The position numbers and the translations under genes were made by a program. DNA of 64,000 nt. It comes from Actinacidiphila acididurans (GTDB lineage Bacteria > Actinomycetota > Actinomycetes > Streptomycetales > Streptomycetaceae). Below are positions 24,478 through 33,968 of the stretch, one piece after another. Position 1 is the stretch's first letter. Every line of letters starts with the position of its first letter. The stretch is taken from positions 1-64,000 of the forward strand of contig NZ_JADKYB010000029.1 in the NCBI RefSeq assembly GCF_016918855.1. Reading direction: 5' to 3'. The notes under the pieces are model-generated. The model saw nothing but the letters and a program-made list of their open reading frames with translations, was not told the DNA's origin and searched no databases.

Positions 24478-25548
24478 TCAGCGGCCCTGGAGGGCTCTGA
24501 CGTTGTCGCCGAAGGTCCAGTTCTTCGAGCCGTCCCAGTTGAGGGACCAGGTCATCAGGCCCTTGAGGGAGCCGTGGTAGGTGTTCCAGGCCTGGCCGAC
24601 CAGGCCGGTCGACATGTAGCCGCCGCCGGCGCCGGGCTGCGCGGGCAGGCCCGGGACCTGCTTGTCGTACGGGACCTTCACGGTGGTGCCCTGCACGACC
24701 AGGCCCTTGTTGAGGCAGTCGGTCTGCGCGGTGAAGCCGGCCACGGTGCCGGCCTGGTAGGAGTCGCCGGAGCAGCCGTACATGCTGCCGTTGTAGTACT
24801 GCATGTCGAGCCACCACAGGCGGCCGTTGTCGGCGTACTTCTTCACGATCGGCAGGTAGGCACCCCAGATGGAGCCGTAGGTGATGCTGCCGCCGGTGAC
24901 GTAGGCGGTCTCCGGGGCCATGGTCAGACCGAAGCCGGCGGGCATCTGGGACAGGACGCCGTCGATGATGCGTTCCAGGTTGGCCTGCGAGGTGGACAGC
25001 GTGTTGATGTTGCCGCTGCCGACCAGGCCGGTCTCGATGTCGATGTCGATGCCGTCGAAGTTGTACCGCTTGAGGATCGGCACGATGGTGGCGACGAAGC
25101 GGTCGGCGACGGCGCTGGAGCTCAGGTCGATGCCGGCCGCGGCGCCGCCGATGGACATCAGGACGGTGGCGCCGGCCGCCTTGGCCTGGCACATCTCGGT
25201 GGGCGTGGCGACCTTCACGCCGGTGTCCATGCCGTCCTGCCACTCGACGGTGCCGTCGGAGAGGATCACGGGGAAGGCGGCATTGATGACGTTGTAGCCG
25301 TGGGCGGCGATACGGCTGTCGGTGATCGGGATCCAGCCGAGCCCGGGGTGGACGCCGTTGGCCGCGCCGTCCCAGTTCTCCCAGTAGCCCTGGAGGACCT
25401 TGCCGGCAGGCCGGGATTTGAGCGCGCAGGTGGTGTCCGCGTGGGCGGCCGAGGTGAACGGGATCTGCGCGAGGAAGGCGAGGGCCAGTCCGGCTCCGAG
25501 CAGCCGTAACCCGCGGGCGATCGTACGAGCTGACCTACGACCGGTCAT
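24478..25548 (-). CDS. secreted GH18 chitinase
   Basis: A 356-aa family 18 glycoside hydrolase. The catalytic motif reads FDGIDIDIE (DxxDxDxE, with the final Glu as proton donor), preceded by the substrate-binding SIGG strand; MAPET and DMQYYN supply further conserved residues. An N-terminal Sec signal peptide (Arg-rich, hydrophobic core, cleavage near AAHA-DTT) marks it as extracellular, and no carbohydrate-binding module is attached. The ATG at 25548 has GGGAG 8 bp upstream. It degrades chitin to oligomers for N-acetylglucosamine uptake. A DasR-like operator about 110 bp upstream suggests induction when glucosamine-6-phosphate is high. Confidence 0.93.
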   Translation of the reverse strand: MTGRRSARTIARGLRLLGAGLALAFLAQIPFTSAAHADTTCALKSRPAGKVLQGYWENWDGAANGVHPGLGWIPITDSRIAAHGYNVINAAFPVILSDGTVEWQDGMDTGVKVATPTEMCQAKAAGATVLMSIGGAAAGIDLSSSAVADRFVATIVPILKRYNFDGIDIDIETGLVGSGNINTLSTSQANLERIIDGVLSQMPAGFGLTMAPETAYVTGGSITYGSIWGAYLPIVKKYADNGRLWWLDMQYYNGSMYGCSGDSYQAGTVAGFTAQTDCLNKGLVVQGTTVKVPYDKQVPGLPAQPGAGGGYMSTGLVGQAWNTYHGSLKGLMTWSLNWDGSKNWTFGDNVRALQGR

Positions 25549-25586
25549 AGGTGGTGCTCCCTTCTCGGTCCCCGAGCCTGTGGGGG

Positions 25587-25608
25587 TGGTCATGACAACT
25601 CATGACCA
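25587..25608. promoter_or_regulatory. inverted repeat upstream of chitinase
   Basis: Perfect 9-bp arms tggtcatga and tcatgacca separated by 4 bp lie 39-60 bp before the chitinase ATG, in the expected promoter zone. This is a candidate operator for an unidentified regulator, distinct from the DasR-like site further upstream. Confidence 0.5.
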
Positions 25609-25655
25609 CATGGCCCGGTTGGGTCGATGGAAGCGCGGCCCCGATGACGCGTCAA

Positions 25656-25669
25656 TAGGTCTGGACCAA

Positions 25670-25671
<2 letters not shown>
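25656..25671 (-). promoter_or_regulatory. DasR-responsive element (dre)-like site
   Basis: On the minus strand the site reads attggtccagacctat, matching the known streptomycete dre consensus actggtctagaccact at 12 of 16 positions with both half-sites kept. It overlaps the stop of the thiolase gene and precedes the chitinase. DasR is the GntR-type repressor of chitin and N-acetylglucosamine genes, so the location fits its biology. Confidence 0.7.
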
Positions 25672-26851
<1,180 letters not shown>

Positions 26852-27003
26852 CACCGGAACCTCCGCGCCTTGGCCGGAACTCTTTCCGTCACTGTAGGCA
26901 GAGCGGGTTGGGAAACACAACTCATGAGGTGGGAAGGGTTCGGGCGGGGTCGGCGGGCTGAGCCGGGGGTTGAAGGGCTGGGCCGCGGGTCGGGGGCGGG
27001 CGG

Positions 27004-27993
27004 TCAGACGACCTTGCGGCGCACGAGCGCGGCCAGCACCAGGGCCGCGGGGAGCAGGGGCAGCCAGGCGCTGATGATGCGGAAGCCGAGGACCGCGGAG
27101 GTGGCCGTGGTGGCGGGCGCGCCGGCCGCGACCAGGGCGAGGCCGAGGGCCGCGTCCACGGAGCCGACGCCGCCCGGGGCCGGGATGCCGGCCGCGACAC
27201 AGGTGGCGGCGAGATACGCCACCGCCACGTGCCCGGCCGGCACCGGCAGCGACAGTGCGCGGCTCACCGCGATCAGGCCGGCCGCCTGGGTCGCCGGGAA
27301 CGCCAGTGAGCCGCCCCACAGGGCGAGGGCTCGGGCCGGCCGCATGTGCAGTGAGCGCACGTCGGTGCGGGCGGCGGCCAGGAAGTCGCGGATGATCCGG
27401 CGCAGGGGTCGTACCAGGGCGAGGGTGAGGACAGCGGCGACGAGGGCGATCGCCGTGGCGGCGGCCAGGAAGAGGAGGGTGGTACGGCCGGGGGCGATGC
27501 CGTGCAGGTGCAGGGCGTGCGGGAAGGCGATCAGCAGCACCGCGAGGAGGGTGACGCGGCCGACGGACTCGGCTATCGAGTACAGGGCTATCGCGGCCGA
27601 GGTGCGCAGCAATGGGACTCCGCAGCCGCGCAGGAAGCGGAGGTTGACCGCGCCCGCGCCCACTCCGGCCGGGGCCAACTGGCTCGCCGCGGTGGCCGCG
27701 AACTGGGTGGCGAGCAGGCGGCAGGGCGGCAGGGGTTCGAGGATCGTGCCCTGGCGGGCCACGGCGTTGGCCACCCAGCCGAACGCTGTCGCGAGCAGGG
27801 CCGCGAACAGCCAGTAGCGGTTGGCCGCCCACAGGTCGTGGCCGCCGGAGGTGATGGTCGGCCAGTGGCCGAACGCCCATATCGCGACGCCGGCCAGGGG
27901 GACCAGGCAGATGATCGTCCGCCAGGGGAGGCGCCGCAATGCGCTGCGCTGCCAGGCCGGACCGGGCCGCGGCGGGGTCTCGGCAGTGCTCAT
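27004..27993 (-). CDS. lysylphosphatidylglycerol synthase TM-region / flippase-like membrane protein
   Basis: A 329-aa integral membrane protein with about 8 hydrophobic helices. It shows the UPF0104/LPG-synthase TM signature: VANAVARQG, SQLAPAGVGAGAVNLRFLRGCGV early and AGIPAPGGVGSVDAALGLALV late. The PAGVG and PAPGGVG loops are typical of this family of putative lipid flippases. No aminoacyl-transfer domain is attached. Its lipid substrate is unknown. Confidence 0.75.
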   Translation of the reverse strand: MSTAETPPRPGPAWQRSALRRLPWRTIICLVPLAGVAIWAFGHWPTITSGGHDLWAANRYWLFAALLATAFGWVANAVARQGTILEPLPPCRLLATQFAATAASQLAPAGVGAGAVNLRFLRGCGVPLLRTSAAIALYSIAESVGRVTLLAVLLIAFPHALHLHGIAPGRTTLLFLAAATAIALVAAVLTLALVRPLRRIIRDFLAAARTDVRSLHMRPARALALWGGSLAFPATQAAGLIAVSRALSLPVPAGHVAVAYLAATCVAAGIPAPGGVGSVDAALGLALVAAGAPATTATSAVLGFRIISAWLPLLPAALVLAALVRRKVV

Positions 27994-28184
27994 GGCTGGG
28001 TGATCGTCCCCGCTCGTCGCGGCCGGCGGCCGGGTGGTGTCACGGGGAGCAGCGTGGTCGACCCGTACGACATTCCGGCATCCTACGCCCGAGCGGTGTG
28101 CGTCGTTCGGGTGACGGGTGGGGGTGGCTCGCGGTTCGGTGCGGGGCTGCCGTGTGGGGCTTCCGTGTGGGGGTCGGTGCCTCC

Positions 28185-28261
28185 GGGGTGGGGCTCCGAA
28201 ATCTCATATTTACGGGCCTGGCGGCCCACAAATATAAGTCAGCATTTCGGAACCCCACCCC
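28185..28261. terminator. long three-tier hairpin element
   Basis: Outer arms ggggtggggctccgaaat (28185-28202) and atttcggaaccccacccc (28244-28261) pair over 18 bp with one mismatch. Inside, atattt and aaatat pair, and within those gggcc pairs with ggccc around a tggc loop. The AT-rich inner stems are unusual for this genome. The element lies in the 399-bp gap (27994-28392) after the DoxX-like gene and before the flippase gene, where it could terminate the former. It might also be a small mobile or regulatory RNA-like element. The remainder of the gap holds no gene. Confidence 0.7.
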
Positions 28262-28348
28262 TCCGGCCCCTCCCGGCCGGGGCGCGTCCGGGGTCCTCGG
28301 CCGGTGCCGGACTCCGGCGTCCGGCCTCTGGCCTCAGACGTCCGGCGC

Positions 28349-28385
28349 CTGTCGGCTGTCGGCTGTCGGCTGTCGGCTGTCGGCT
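28349..28385. repeat. 7-bp tandem repeat (ctgtcgg)5
   Basis: Five head-to-tail copies of ctgtcgg end just before the DoxX-like gene's stop codon (28393-28395). The array is non-coding and presumably arose by slippage. Confidence 0.9.
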
Positions 28386-28392
28386 CGAAGCG

Positions 28393-29010
28393 CTACTGGA
28401 GCAGCCAGCGGTTGTCGCGGACGAAGGGGAGGCGGGCCCAGATCCGGCCCAGGCCCCAGGTGTTGCCGGCGTAGGAGGCGGCGAAGAGGATCATCGCCAG
28501 GGCGTAGAGGACGTGGTAGTCGATGAGCGGGTTGCTGGAGCCGGTGGGGGCGCCGGTGGTCAGGTGCTGGGCGAGCGGCCATTCGGCGGCCCACATCATG
28601 GCCATCAGGGCGGTGCCGGCGACGGCGGTGACCCGCAGGGCGACCCCGCTGATCAGGGCGAGTCCGATGCCGAGCAGGCCGAGCATGAACAGTGTGTCGG
28701 CCCAGCCGGTGCCCGCGATGGCGTGGAAGAAGGACCGCAGCGGGCCGGCCTGCACGCCGGACAGGAAGCCCTTGGTGGGCGAGCCGCCGTCGATCCAGCC
28801 CTTGCCCGAGCCGGTGGCGTAGTGCAGCCCGAAGGCCTTGTCGAGGAACGCCCAGAGGAAGACGAAGCCGAGCGTGATCCGCACGACGGCGACCGCCCGC
28901 GCGGCGAGCGGAGTCATGACGGCACCGTGCCGGGGTGCGGTCTCGGCGGCCTCCACGGCCGAGATCTCCATCATGTGGGCGCTTCGGCGGGATTCCTGGT
29001 GAACGGCCAT
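28393..29010 (-). CDS. DoxX-like membrane protein
   Basis: A 205-aa DoxX/DoxD-family protein. It has four hydrophobic segments (VVRITLGFVFLWAFLDKAFG near the start, then two central helices and one C-terminal), with GSPTKGFL and a conserved terminal RNRWLLQ-type end (VRDNRWLLQ). Family members are quinone-linked or thiol-redox membrane subunits. GGAGG precedes the ATG. It is divergent from adhE across 418 bp, suggesting shared redox or hypoxia control. Confidence 0.78.
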   Translation of the reverse strand: MAVHQESRRSAHMMEISAVEAAETAPRHGAVMTPLAARAVAVVRITLGFVFLWAFLDKAFGLHYATGSGKGWIDGGSPTKGFLSGVQAGPLRSFFHAIAGTGWADTLFMLGLLGIGLALISGVALRVTAVAGTALMAMMWAAEWPLAQHLTTGAPTGSSNPLIDYHVLYALAMILFAASYAGNTWGLGRIWARLPFVRDNRWLLQ

Positions 29011-29128
29011 GGCGGCCTCCGTAAGTTGTTAGGCGGTCCGAGAGGAGATCAGGACGACGTGTCTTCGTTGCCGCTTCACTGTCCCGGGCGGGCGCGGATC
29101 GGCGCTGCGGGCCGATGACCCCGGCCGG

Positions 29129-29295
29129 GAGGCCGAACGGCCCCTCTGCGAGGGCCCGTTGGACTGTGGCGGCGCCGTCGGCCCAACGGCCCACGTCCCA
29201 GGGCGAACGGACTCGGGCGGCGGTCCTGCCGCCGGGGCGCCGAAGCGCGGTGGAAGGGGCTGTATCGCCCACAGGGAAGGGCCGTTCGGCACTCG
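29129..29295. promoter_or_regulatory. cluster of GGCCG-nn-CGGCC-type palindromes upstream of adhE
   Basis: The 418-bp divergent gap (29011-29428) contains related near-palindromes: ggccgaacggcc near 29131, ggcccaacggcc near 29179 and agggccgttcggca near 29278. They resemble the palindromic GC-rich sites bound by DevR/DosR-type (OsdR) regulators in streptomycetes, which would fit hypoxic control of adhE and the DoxX-like gene. The assignment is by resemblance only. No gene is supported in this gap. Confidence 0.4.
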
Positions 29296-29428
29296 GGCTT
29301 CCCGGCCGGGTGCGGGCACCGTTGTGCGCAGGCGGCCATGAGGCGGTCCGGGCCAAGGCTCGGCGGACCTGCCGCACGTGCGCCGCGCACGGTGACGTAC
29401 TCGCGTGCCCCCGGACGAAGGGATCGTC

Positions 29429-32164
29429 ATGACCCAGTTGGTATCCGCTCGTGCCGCAGGCGGTGCCGGCGCTGCGGCAGGGGCCGGTGCGCCGCAGGTC
29501 GCGGCCGCCGGCACCTCCGATCTCGCCGACGCCATCGACCCGCTGGTGGCAGGCGCCGCCCGGGCGCTGGCGGCGTACGCCGACCTCACCCAGGAGCAGG
29601 TCGACCACATCGTGGCCAAGGCGTCGGTCGCCGCGCTCGACCGGCACAGCGAGCTGGCCCGCCTCGCCGTCGAGGAGACCGGCCGCGGGGTCTTCGAGGA
29701 CAAGGCCGCGAAGAACATGTTCGCCTGCGAGCACGTCGCCCACAGCATGTCCAAGGTGCGGACGGTGGGCGTCATCGCACGCGACGACATCGACGACGTC
29801 GTGGAGATCGCCGAACCCGTGGGCGTGGTCGCCGCGATCACCCCGGTCACCAACCCGACGTCCACCACCGTCTTCAAGGCGCTGCTGGCGCTCAAGACCC
29901 GCAACCCCGTGATCTTCGCCTTCCATCCGGCCGCTCAGCGGTGCAGCGCCGAAGCCGCCCGAATCGTGCGGGACGCGGCCGTCGCGGCCGGTGCCCCCGC
30001 GGACTGTGTGCAGTGGATCGAGCACCCCTCACTCGCGGCCACGTCAGCCCTGATGCACCACCCCGGGGTCGCCCTGATTCTCGCGACCGGCGGCAACGCC
30101 ATGGTCAAGGCCGCTTACTCGACCGGCAAGCCCGCGGTCGGAGTCGGTGCCGGCAATGTGCCGGCGTACGTGCACCGCAGCGCCGACCTGCGTCGCGCCG
30201 TCCACGACCTGGTGCTGTCCAAGTCGTTCGACAACGGCATGATCTGCGCCTCGGAGCAGGCCGTCATCCTGGACGGGGCCGTGTACGAGGAGGCGCTGGC
30301 GCTGTTCGGCCACCTGCACGCCCACCGGGCCACGCCGGCGGAGAAGCGAAAGCTGGAGGCCTACCTCTTCCCGCCCGCCGCGGACGGCACTCCCGGTGGA
30401 AGGGTCAACCCGGCCGCGGTCGGCCGCAGCCCGGCGTGGATCGCCCGGCAGGCCGGGTTCACCGTGCCGGCCGGGACCTCGGTCATCCTCGCCGAAGCCG
30501 ACCGCGTCGGCCGTACCGAGCCGCTGACCCGCGAAAAGCTGTGCCCCGTCCTGGCCGTACTGCGGGCGGACACCACCGAGCAGGGCTTCGACCTCGCCAC
30601 CGAGATGGTCGCCTTCCACGGCCAGGGGCACACCGCCGTCATCCACACCGGCGACCGACAGGTGGCCGAAGCGTACGGCAAGCGCATGCAGACCGTGCGC
30701 GTCATCGTCAACGCGCCCTCCTCCCAGGGCGCCATCGGCGGCATCTACAACCACCTCGTGCCGTCACTGACCCTGGGCTGCGGCTCCTGGGGCCACACCT
30801 CGGTGTCCGACAACGTCTCCACCGCGCAGTTGCTGAACATCAAGCGGGTCACCACCCGCCAGAACAACCTCCAGTGGTTCAAGGTCCCGCCGAAGATCTA
30901 CTTCGAACCGCAGGCCATCCGCTACCTGGCCAGCATGCCGGACGTCCACCGCGTCACCGTCGTCACGGACGCCACCATGACCCGGCTCGGCTACATCGAC
31001 AGGATCACCCGCGTCCTGCGCCGCCGCCCCGATCCCGTCACCGTCCAGATCATCGACGACGTACAGCCCGAGCCCGCCATCGACGCGGTACGGCGCGGCG
31101 CGGCTCTCATGCGTGACTTCCGGCCCGACACGATCATCGCCGTCGGCGGCGGCTCCCCGATGGACGCCGCCAAGGTGATGTGGCTGCTGTACGAACAGCC
31201 CGGCATCGACTTCGGCGACATGCGGCAGAAATTCTCCGACATCCGCAAACGCGCCTTCCGGTTCCCGGCGCTGGGCGAGCGGGCCCGGCTGGTGTGCGTC
31301 CCCACCACGTCGGGCACCGGCGCGGAGGTCACTCCGTTCGCCGTCATCTCCGACCCGGCGACCGGCAGGAAGTACCCGCTCGCCGACTACGCGCTGACGC
31401 CCAGCGTGGCCATCGTGGACCCGCTGCTGACCGCGGACCTGCCGCCGGCCATCGCCGCCGACAGCGGCTTCGACGCCCTCACCCACGCCACCGAGGCGTA
31501 CGTGTCGGTCTACGCCAACGACTTCACCGACGGACTCGCCCGGCACGCCGTCAAGCTGATCTTCGACAACCTCGAAGCGGCCGTCAACGACCGCGAGGCC
31601 AGCCCCGTCGCCCGCGAGAAGGTGCACAACGCCGCGACGATCGCCGGCATGGCGTTCGGCAACTCCTTCCTCGGCATCGTCCACGCCATGGCCCACACCC
31701 TGGGCGCCACCTTCCACCTCGCGCACGGGCGTACCAACGCCATCCTGCTGCCGCACGTCATCCGCTACAACGGCACCGTGCCGGCCAAGCTCACCGGCTG
31801 GCCCAAGTACGAGACCTACCGGGCGCCCGAGCGGTTCCAGGACCTCGCCCGCATGCTGGGGCTGCCCGCCGCCACGCCCGCGGAAGGCGTCGCCTCCTAC
31901 GCCGCCGCCGTCGAACGGCTGCGGGACGCGGTTCACATCGAAGGGTCGTTCAAGGCGGCCGGCGTCGACGAGCAGGCATTCCTCGCCGCCCTCCCCGAGC
32001 AGGCCCTGAGCGCCTTCGACGACCAGTGCGCGCCCGCCAACCCCCGCATGCCGATGCTCGACGACATGCGCGAGTTGATGCGCGCCGCGTACTACGGCGC
32101 CGCACCCGGCGCGTCGGCGCCCGTCCCGCCCACCGGCGTGACGCCGCAGCCCGCTGGAGAGTGA
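29429..32164 (+). CDS. adhE: bifunctional acetaldehyde-CoA / alcohol dehydrogenase AdhE
   Basis: A 911-aa two-domain enzyme reducing acetyl-CoA to acetaldehyde and then ethanol, with NADH. The N-terminal aldehyde dehydrogenase domain (about 35-460) has TPVTNPTSTTVFKALLALK and the catalytic Cys in FDNGMICASEQ. The C-terminal iron-dependent alcohol dehydrogenase (about 480-890) has AVGGGSPMDAAKVMWL, TTSGTGAEVTPFAV and the metal-binding histidines in DALTHATEAYVS and IVHAMAHTLGATFHLAHG. An Ala/Gly-rich N-terminal extension of about 30 residues precedes homology. GAAGGGA lies before the ATG. AdhE is a fermentation enzyme and thus notable in an aerobic actinomycete. It is followed 4 bp later by a flavoprotein gene. 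Confidence 0.94.
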   Translation: MTQLVSARAAGGAGAAAGAGAPQVAAAGTSDLADAIDPLVAGAARALAAYADLTQEQVDHIVAKASVAALDRHSELARLAVEETGRGVFEDKAAKNMFACEHVAHSMSKVRTVGVIARDDIDDVVEIAEPVGVVAAITPVTNPTSTTVFKALLALKTRNPVIFAFHPAAQRCSAEAARIVRDAAVAAGAPADCVQWIEHPSLAATSALMHHPGVALILATGGNAMVKAAYSTGKPAVGVGAGNVPAYVHRSADLRRAVHDLVLSKSFDNGMICASEQAVILDGAVYEEALALFGHLHAHRATPAEKRKLEAYLFPPAADGTPGGRVNPAAVGRSPAWIARQAGFTVPAGTSVILAEADRVGRTEPLTREKLCPVLAVLRADTTEQGFDLATEMVAFHGQGHTAVIHTGDRQVAEAYGKRMQTVRVIVNAPSSQGAIGGIYNHLVPSLTLGCGSWGHTSVSDNVSTAQLLNIKRVTTRQNNLQWFKVPPKIYFEPQAIRYLASMPDVHRVTVVTDATMTRLGYIDRITRVLRRRPDPVTVQIIDDVQPEPAIDAVRRGAALMRDFRPDTIIAVGGGSPMDAAKVMWLLYEQPGIDFGDMRQKFSDIRKRAFRFPALGERARLVCVPTTSGTGAEVTPFAVISDPATGRKYPLADYALTPSVAIVDPLLTADLPPAIAADSGFDALTHATEAYVSVYANDFTDGLARHAVKLIFDNLEAAVNDREASPVAREKVHNAATIAGMAFGNSFLGIVHAMAHTLGATFHLAHGRTNAILLPHVIRYNGTVPAKLTGWPKYETYRAPERFQDLARMLGLPAATPAEGVASYAAAVERLRDAVHIEGSFKAAGVDEQAFLAALPEQALSAFDDQCAPANPRMPMLDDMRELMRAAYYGAAPGASAPVPPTGVTPQPAGE

Positions 32165-32168
32165 CCTC

Positions 32169-32801
32169 ATGGACAGGCACATCGTCGTCCTCGGCGGCGG
32201 AGCCGCCGGCACCCTGGCGGCCAAACGCCTGCGCTGCTACTGCGACAGCCCGGACGTCTCCGTCCTGATCGTCGACGGCACGCGCACCCCGGGGACCGTA
32301 CCGCTGGCCGCCGCCGACCGGTACGGGCCGCAGGCACTGCGACTCCCGGAGCACCTGTACCTGCGCGACGGCATCGACGTCCGGCACGTCGAGGTCGCCG
32401 CCGTCGACCTCGCCCGCGCCGAGGTGTGCCTGCGCGACGGCACGACCGTCCCGTACGACGTCCTGGTGGTCGCCACCGGCACGCCGTCCGCGGCGGACGG
32501 CGCCGGCAGCAAGGGGGCCGGGTACGTGACCCGCTGCGGCGGCCCGGTCGACGGCCTCGGGCCGGTGCGCGTCGATCCCGCGACCCGCCGGTCCCGCACC
32601 GATCCGCTGGTGTACGCCATCGACGCGGCCGTCGGCGAGCAGCACCCGACCGGCCAAGTGCTGCATGCGCAGGCCGAGCGGCTCGCTCGCAGCGTCCGCG
32701 GCTACCTCGCGGGGAACCCGTCCCCGCCGAAGCGAGCAGCCGTCCCACCTCGCCGCGGCGGCAAGGGCACGCACATGGGTCCTTCGCTGCCGGCCCCATG
32801 A
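32169..32801 (+). CDS. shortened FAD/NAD(P)-binding oxidoreductase (NDH-2/SQR-like)
   Basis: A 210-aa protein with an FAD-binding start (IVVLGGGAAGTLAAKRL) and a second Rossmann segment PYDVLVVATGT. It then jumps to the C-terminal family block DPLVYAIDAAVGEQHPTGQVLHAQAE. Type II NADH dehydrogenase or sulfide:quinone-type enzymes are normally near 380-400 aa. The NAD(P)-binding middle is missing, and the C-terminus ends in a basic low-complexity tail. It is either a decayed gene or a reduced form. It is probably co-transcribed with adhE (4-bp gap), so a redox partner role is possible. Confidence 0.6.
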   Translation: MDRHIVVLGGGAAGTLAAKRLRCYCDSPDVSVLIVDGTRTPGTVPLAAADRYGPQALRLPEHLYLRDGIDVRHVEVAAVDLARAEVCLRDGTTVPYDVLVVATGTPSAADGAGSKGAGYVTRCGGPVDGLGPVRVDPATRRSRTDPLVYAIDAAVGEQHPTGQVLHAQAERLARSVRGYLAGNPSPPKRAAVPPRRGGKGTHMGPSLPAP

Positions 32802-32937
32802 AACGGCCGCGCGCCGTCGGCCCCGGGCCTGACGGCCGCGCTCGGCCAACGCTGTACGCGCCGACTGCGCCGCGCGGCCTTCCCACGACCAGGAGCACAT
32901 GTGAACAGACGGAAACGCCGGGAAGAAACGGCCCCTG

Positions 32938-33834
32938 TCAGAGCTCGGGGGCTGCCAGGAGACCGAGGGTGGCGAGGTCTTCCAGGGGTTCGGAGATGCT
33001 GCAGGTGCCGTAGGCGGTGAAGAGGGTGCGGAGGTGGGTGGTACGGGTGGGGGTGAGGGCGTGGAGGGCGGTGGTGAGGGGGGTGCCGGAGTGGGTGGCG
33101 AGGAGGGTGGCCGGGTCGGTGGTGGTGAAGCCGCAGGCGGCGGCCGTGGCGGCGAGGATGTTGAGGAAGCCGTGGTGGGTGAAGCCGGTGGTGGGGTCGG
33201 TGTGGCGGACGGCGTGGTGGAGGCCGGCGGTGCACTTGAAGGGGAGGGTGCGGGTGGCGCAGCCGGTGAGGAAGGCGGCGAGCTCGGGGACGTCGGGGAA
33301 GGCTTGTGCGTCGAGGCCGCCGGTGCGGTACTTGGCCCGGTACGGCGTGGCGGCCACCGTGTCCAGGGCGGCGTCGAGGCCGGGGCCCCGGCGGATTTCG
33401 ACCACGCCGGGTACGTCGTCGGGCAGTTCCCGGTCGAGGGCGGCGCAGCTGTGCTCGGCCGCTTCGGCGGGGGTGGCGGCCGGGCCGGGGCCCAGTTCGA
33501 CGCCGGCCAGCCGCAGGGCGGGCCAGGCGGCCAACTCGGCCAGGGCGGGGCCGAGCGCGTCCGGTCCCTCCCGTACGACCAGGACGATGTCGAGCCGGTC
33601 GGTGGCGGCCGCTCCCACGTCGGCCAGCTTGTCCGCGCCGACCAGGAACGGCCCGACCAGCGGGGCGTACCAGGCGGCCCGGTGCAGCCGGTGGGCCGGC
33701 ACGGCGTCCTTCACGGCCGCGTTGCCGGGCGGGAACAGCGCCGCGTCGTCGCACAGCCCGGCCAGCAGCCCCGGTACCCCGGGTTCCGGCACGACCGCGG
33801 CACTGCGGCCCTCGGCAATCGGGTCACGTTCCAC
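32938..33834 (-). CDS. conserved hypothetical protein
   Basis: A 298-aa soluble protein with good codon bias and no recognised catalytic motif. Conserved-looking segments are DDAALFPPGNAAVKDAVPAH near residue 30, AKYRTGG near 170, LPFKCTAGLHHAVRH near 200 and GFLNILAATAAA near 225. It resembles an uncharacterised actinobacterial family; the clustered His and Lys residues could form an active site. The GTG start at 33834 matches the start of conservation. It is transcribed leftward and convergent with the flavoprotein gene. Confidence 0.65.
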   Translation of the reverse strand: MERDPIAEGRSAAVVPEPGVPGLLAGLCDDAALFPPGNAAVKDAVPAHRLHRAAWYAPLVGPFLVGADKLADVGAAATDRLDIVLVVREGPDALGPALAELAAWPALRLAGVELGPGPAATPAEAAEHSCAALDRELPDDVPGVVEIRRGPGLDAALDTVAATPYRAKYRTGGLDAQAFPDVPELAAFLTGCATRTLPFKCTAGLHHAVRHTDPTTGFTHHGFLNILAATAAACGFTTTDPATLLATHSGTPLTTALHALTPTRTTHLRTLFTAYGTCSISEPLEDLATLGLLAAPEL

Positions 33835-33968
33835 CCTCGGATCGTAATCCCGGATCTCCCCCGCCCCCACCCTTTTCCGGCCGCCTTCCGAGCCGCCGAA
33901 CCCCGCCGGACGGCGAACCCTCGCCCCTCCCCCGCCCCGGCAGGACTCACCCCCCGGACGGCGAACCC

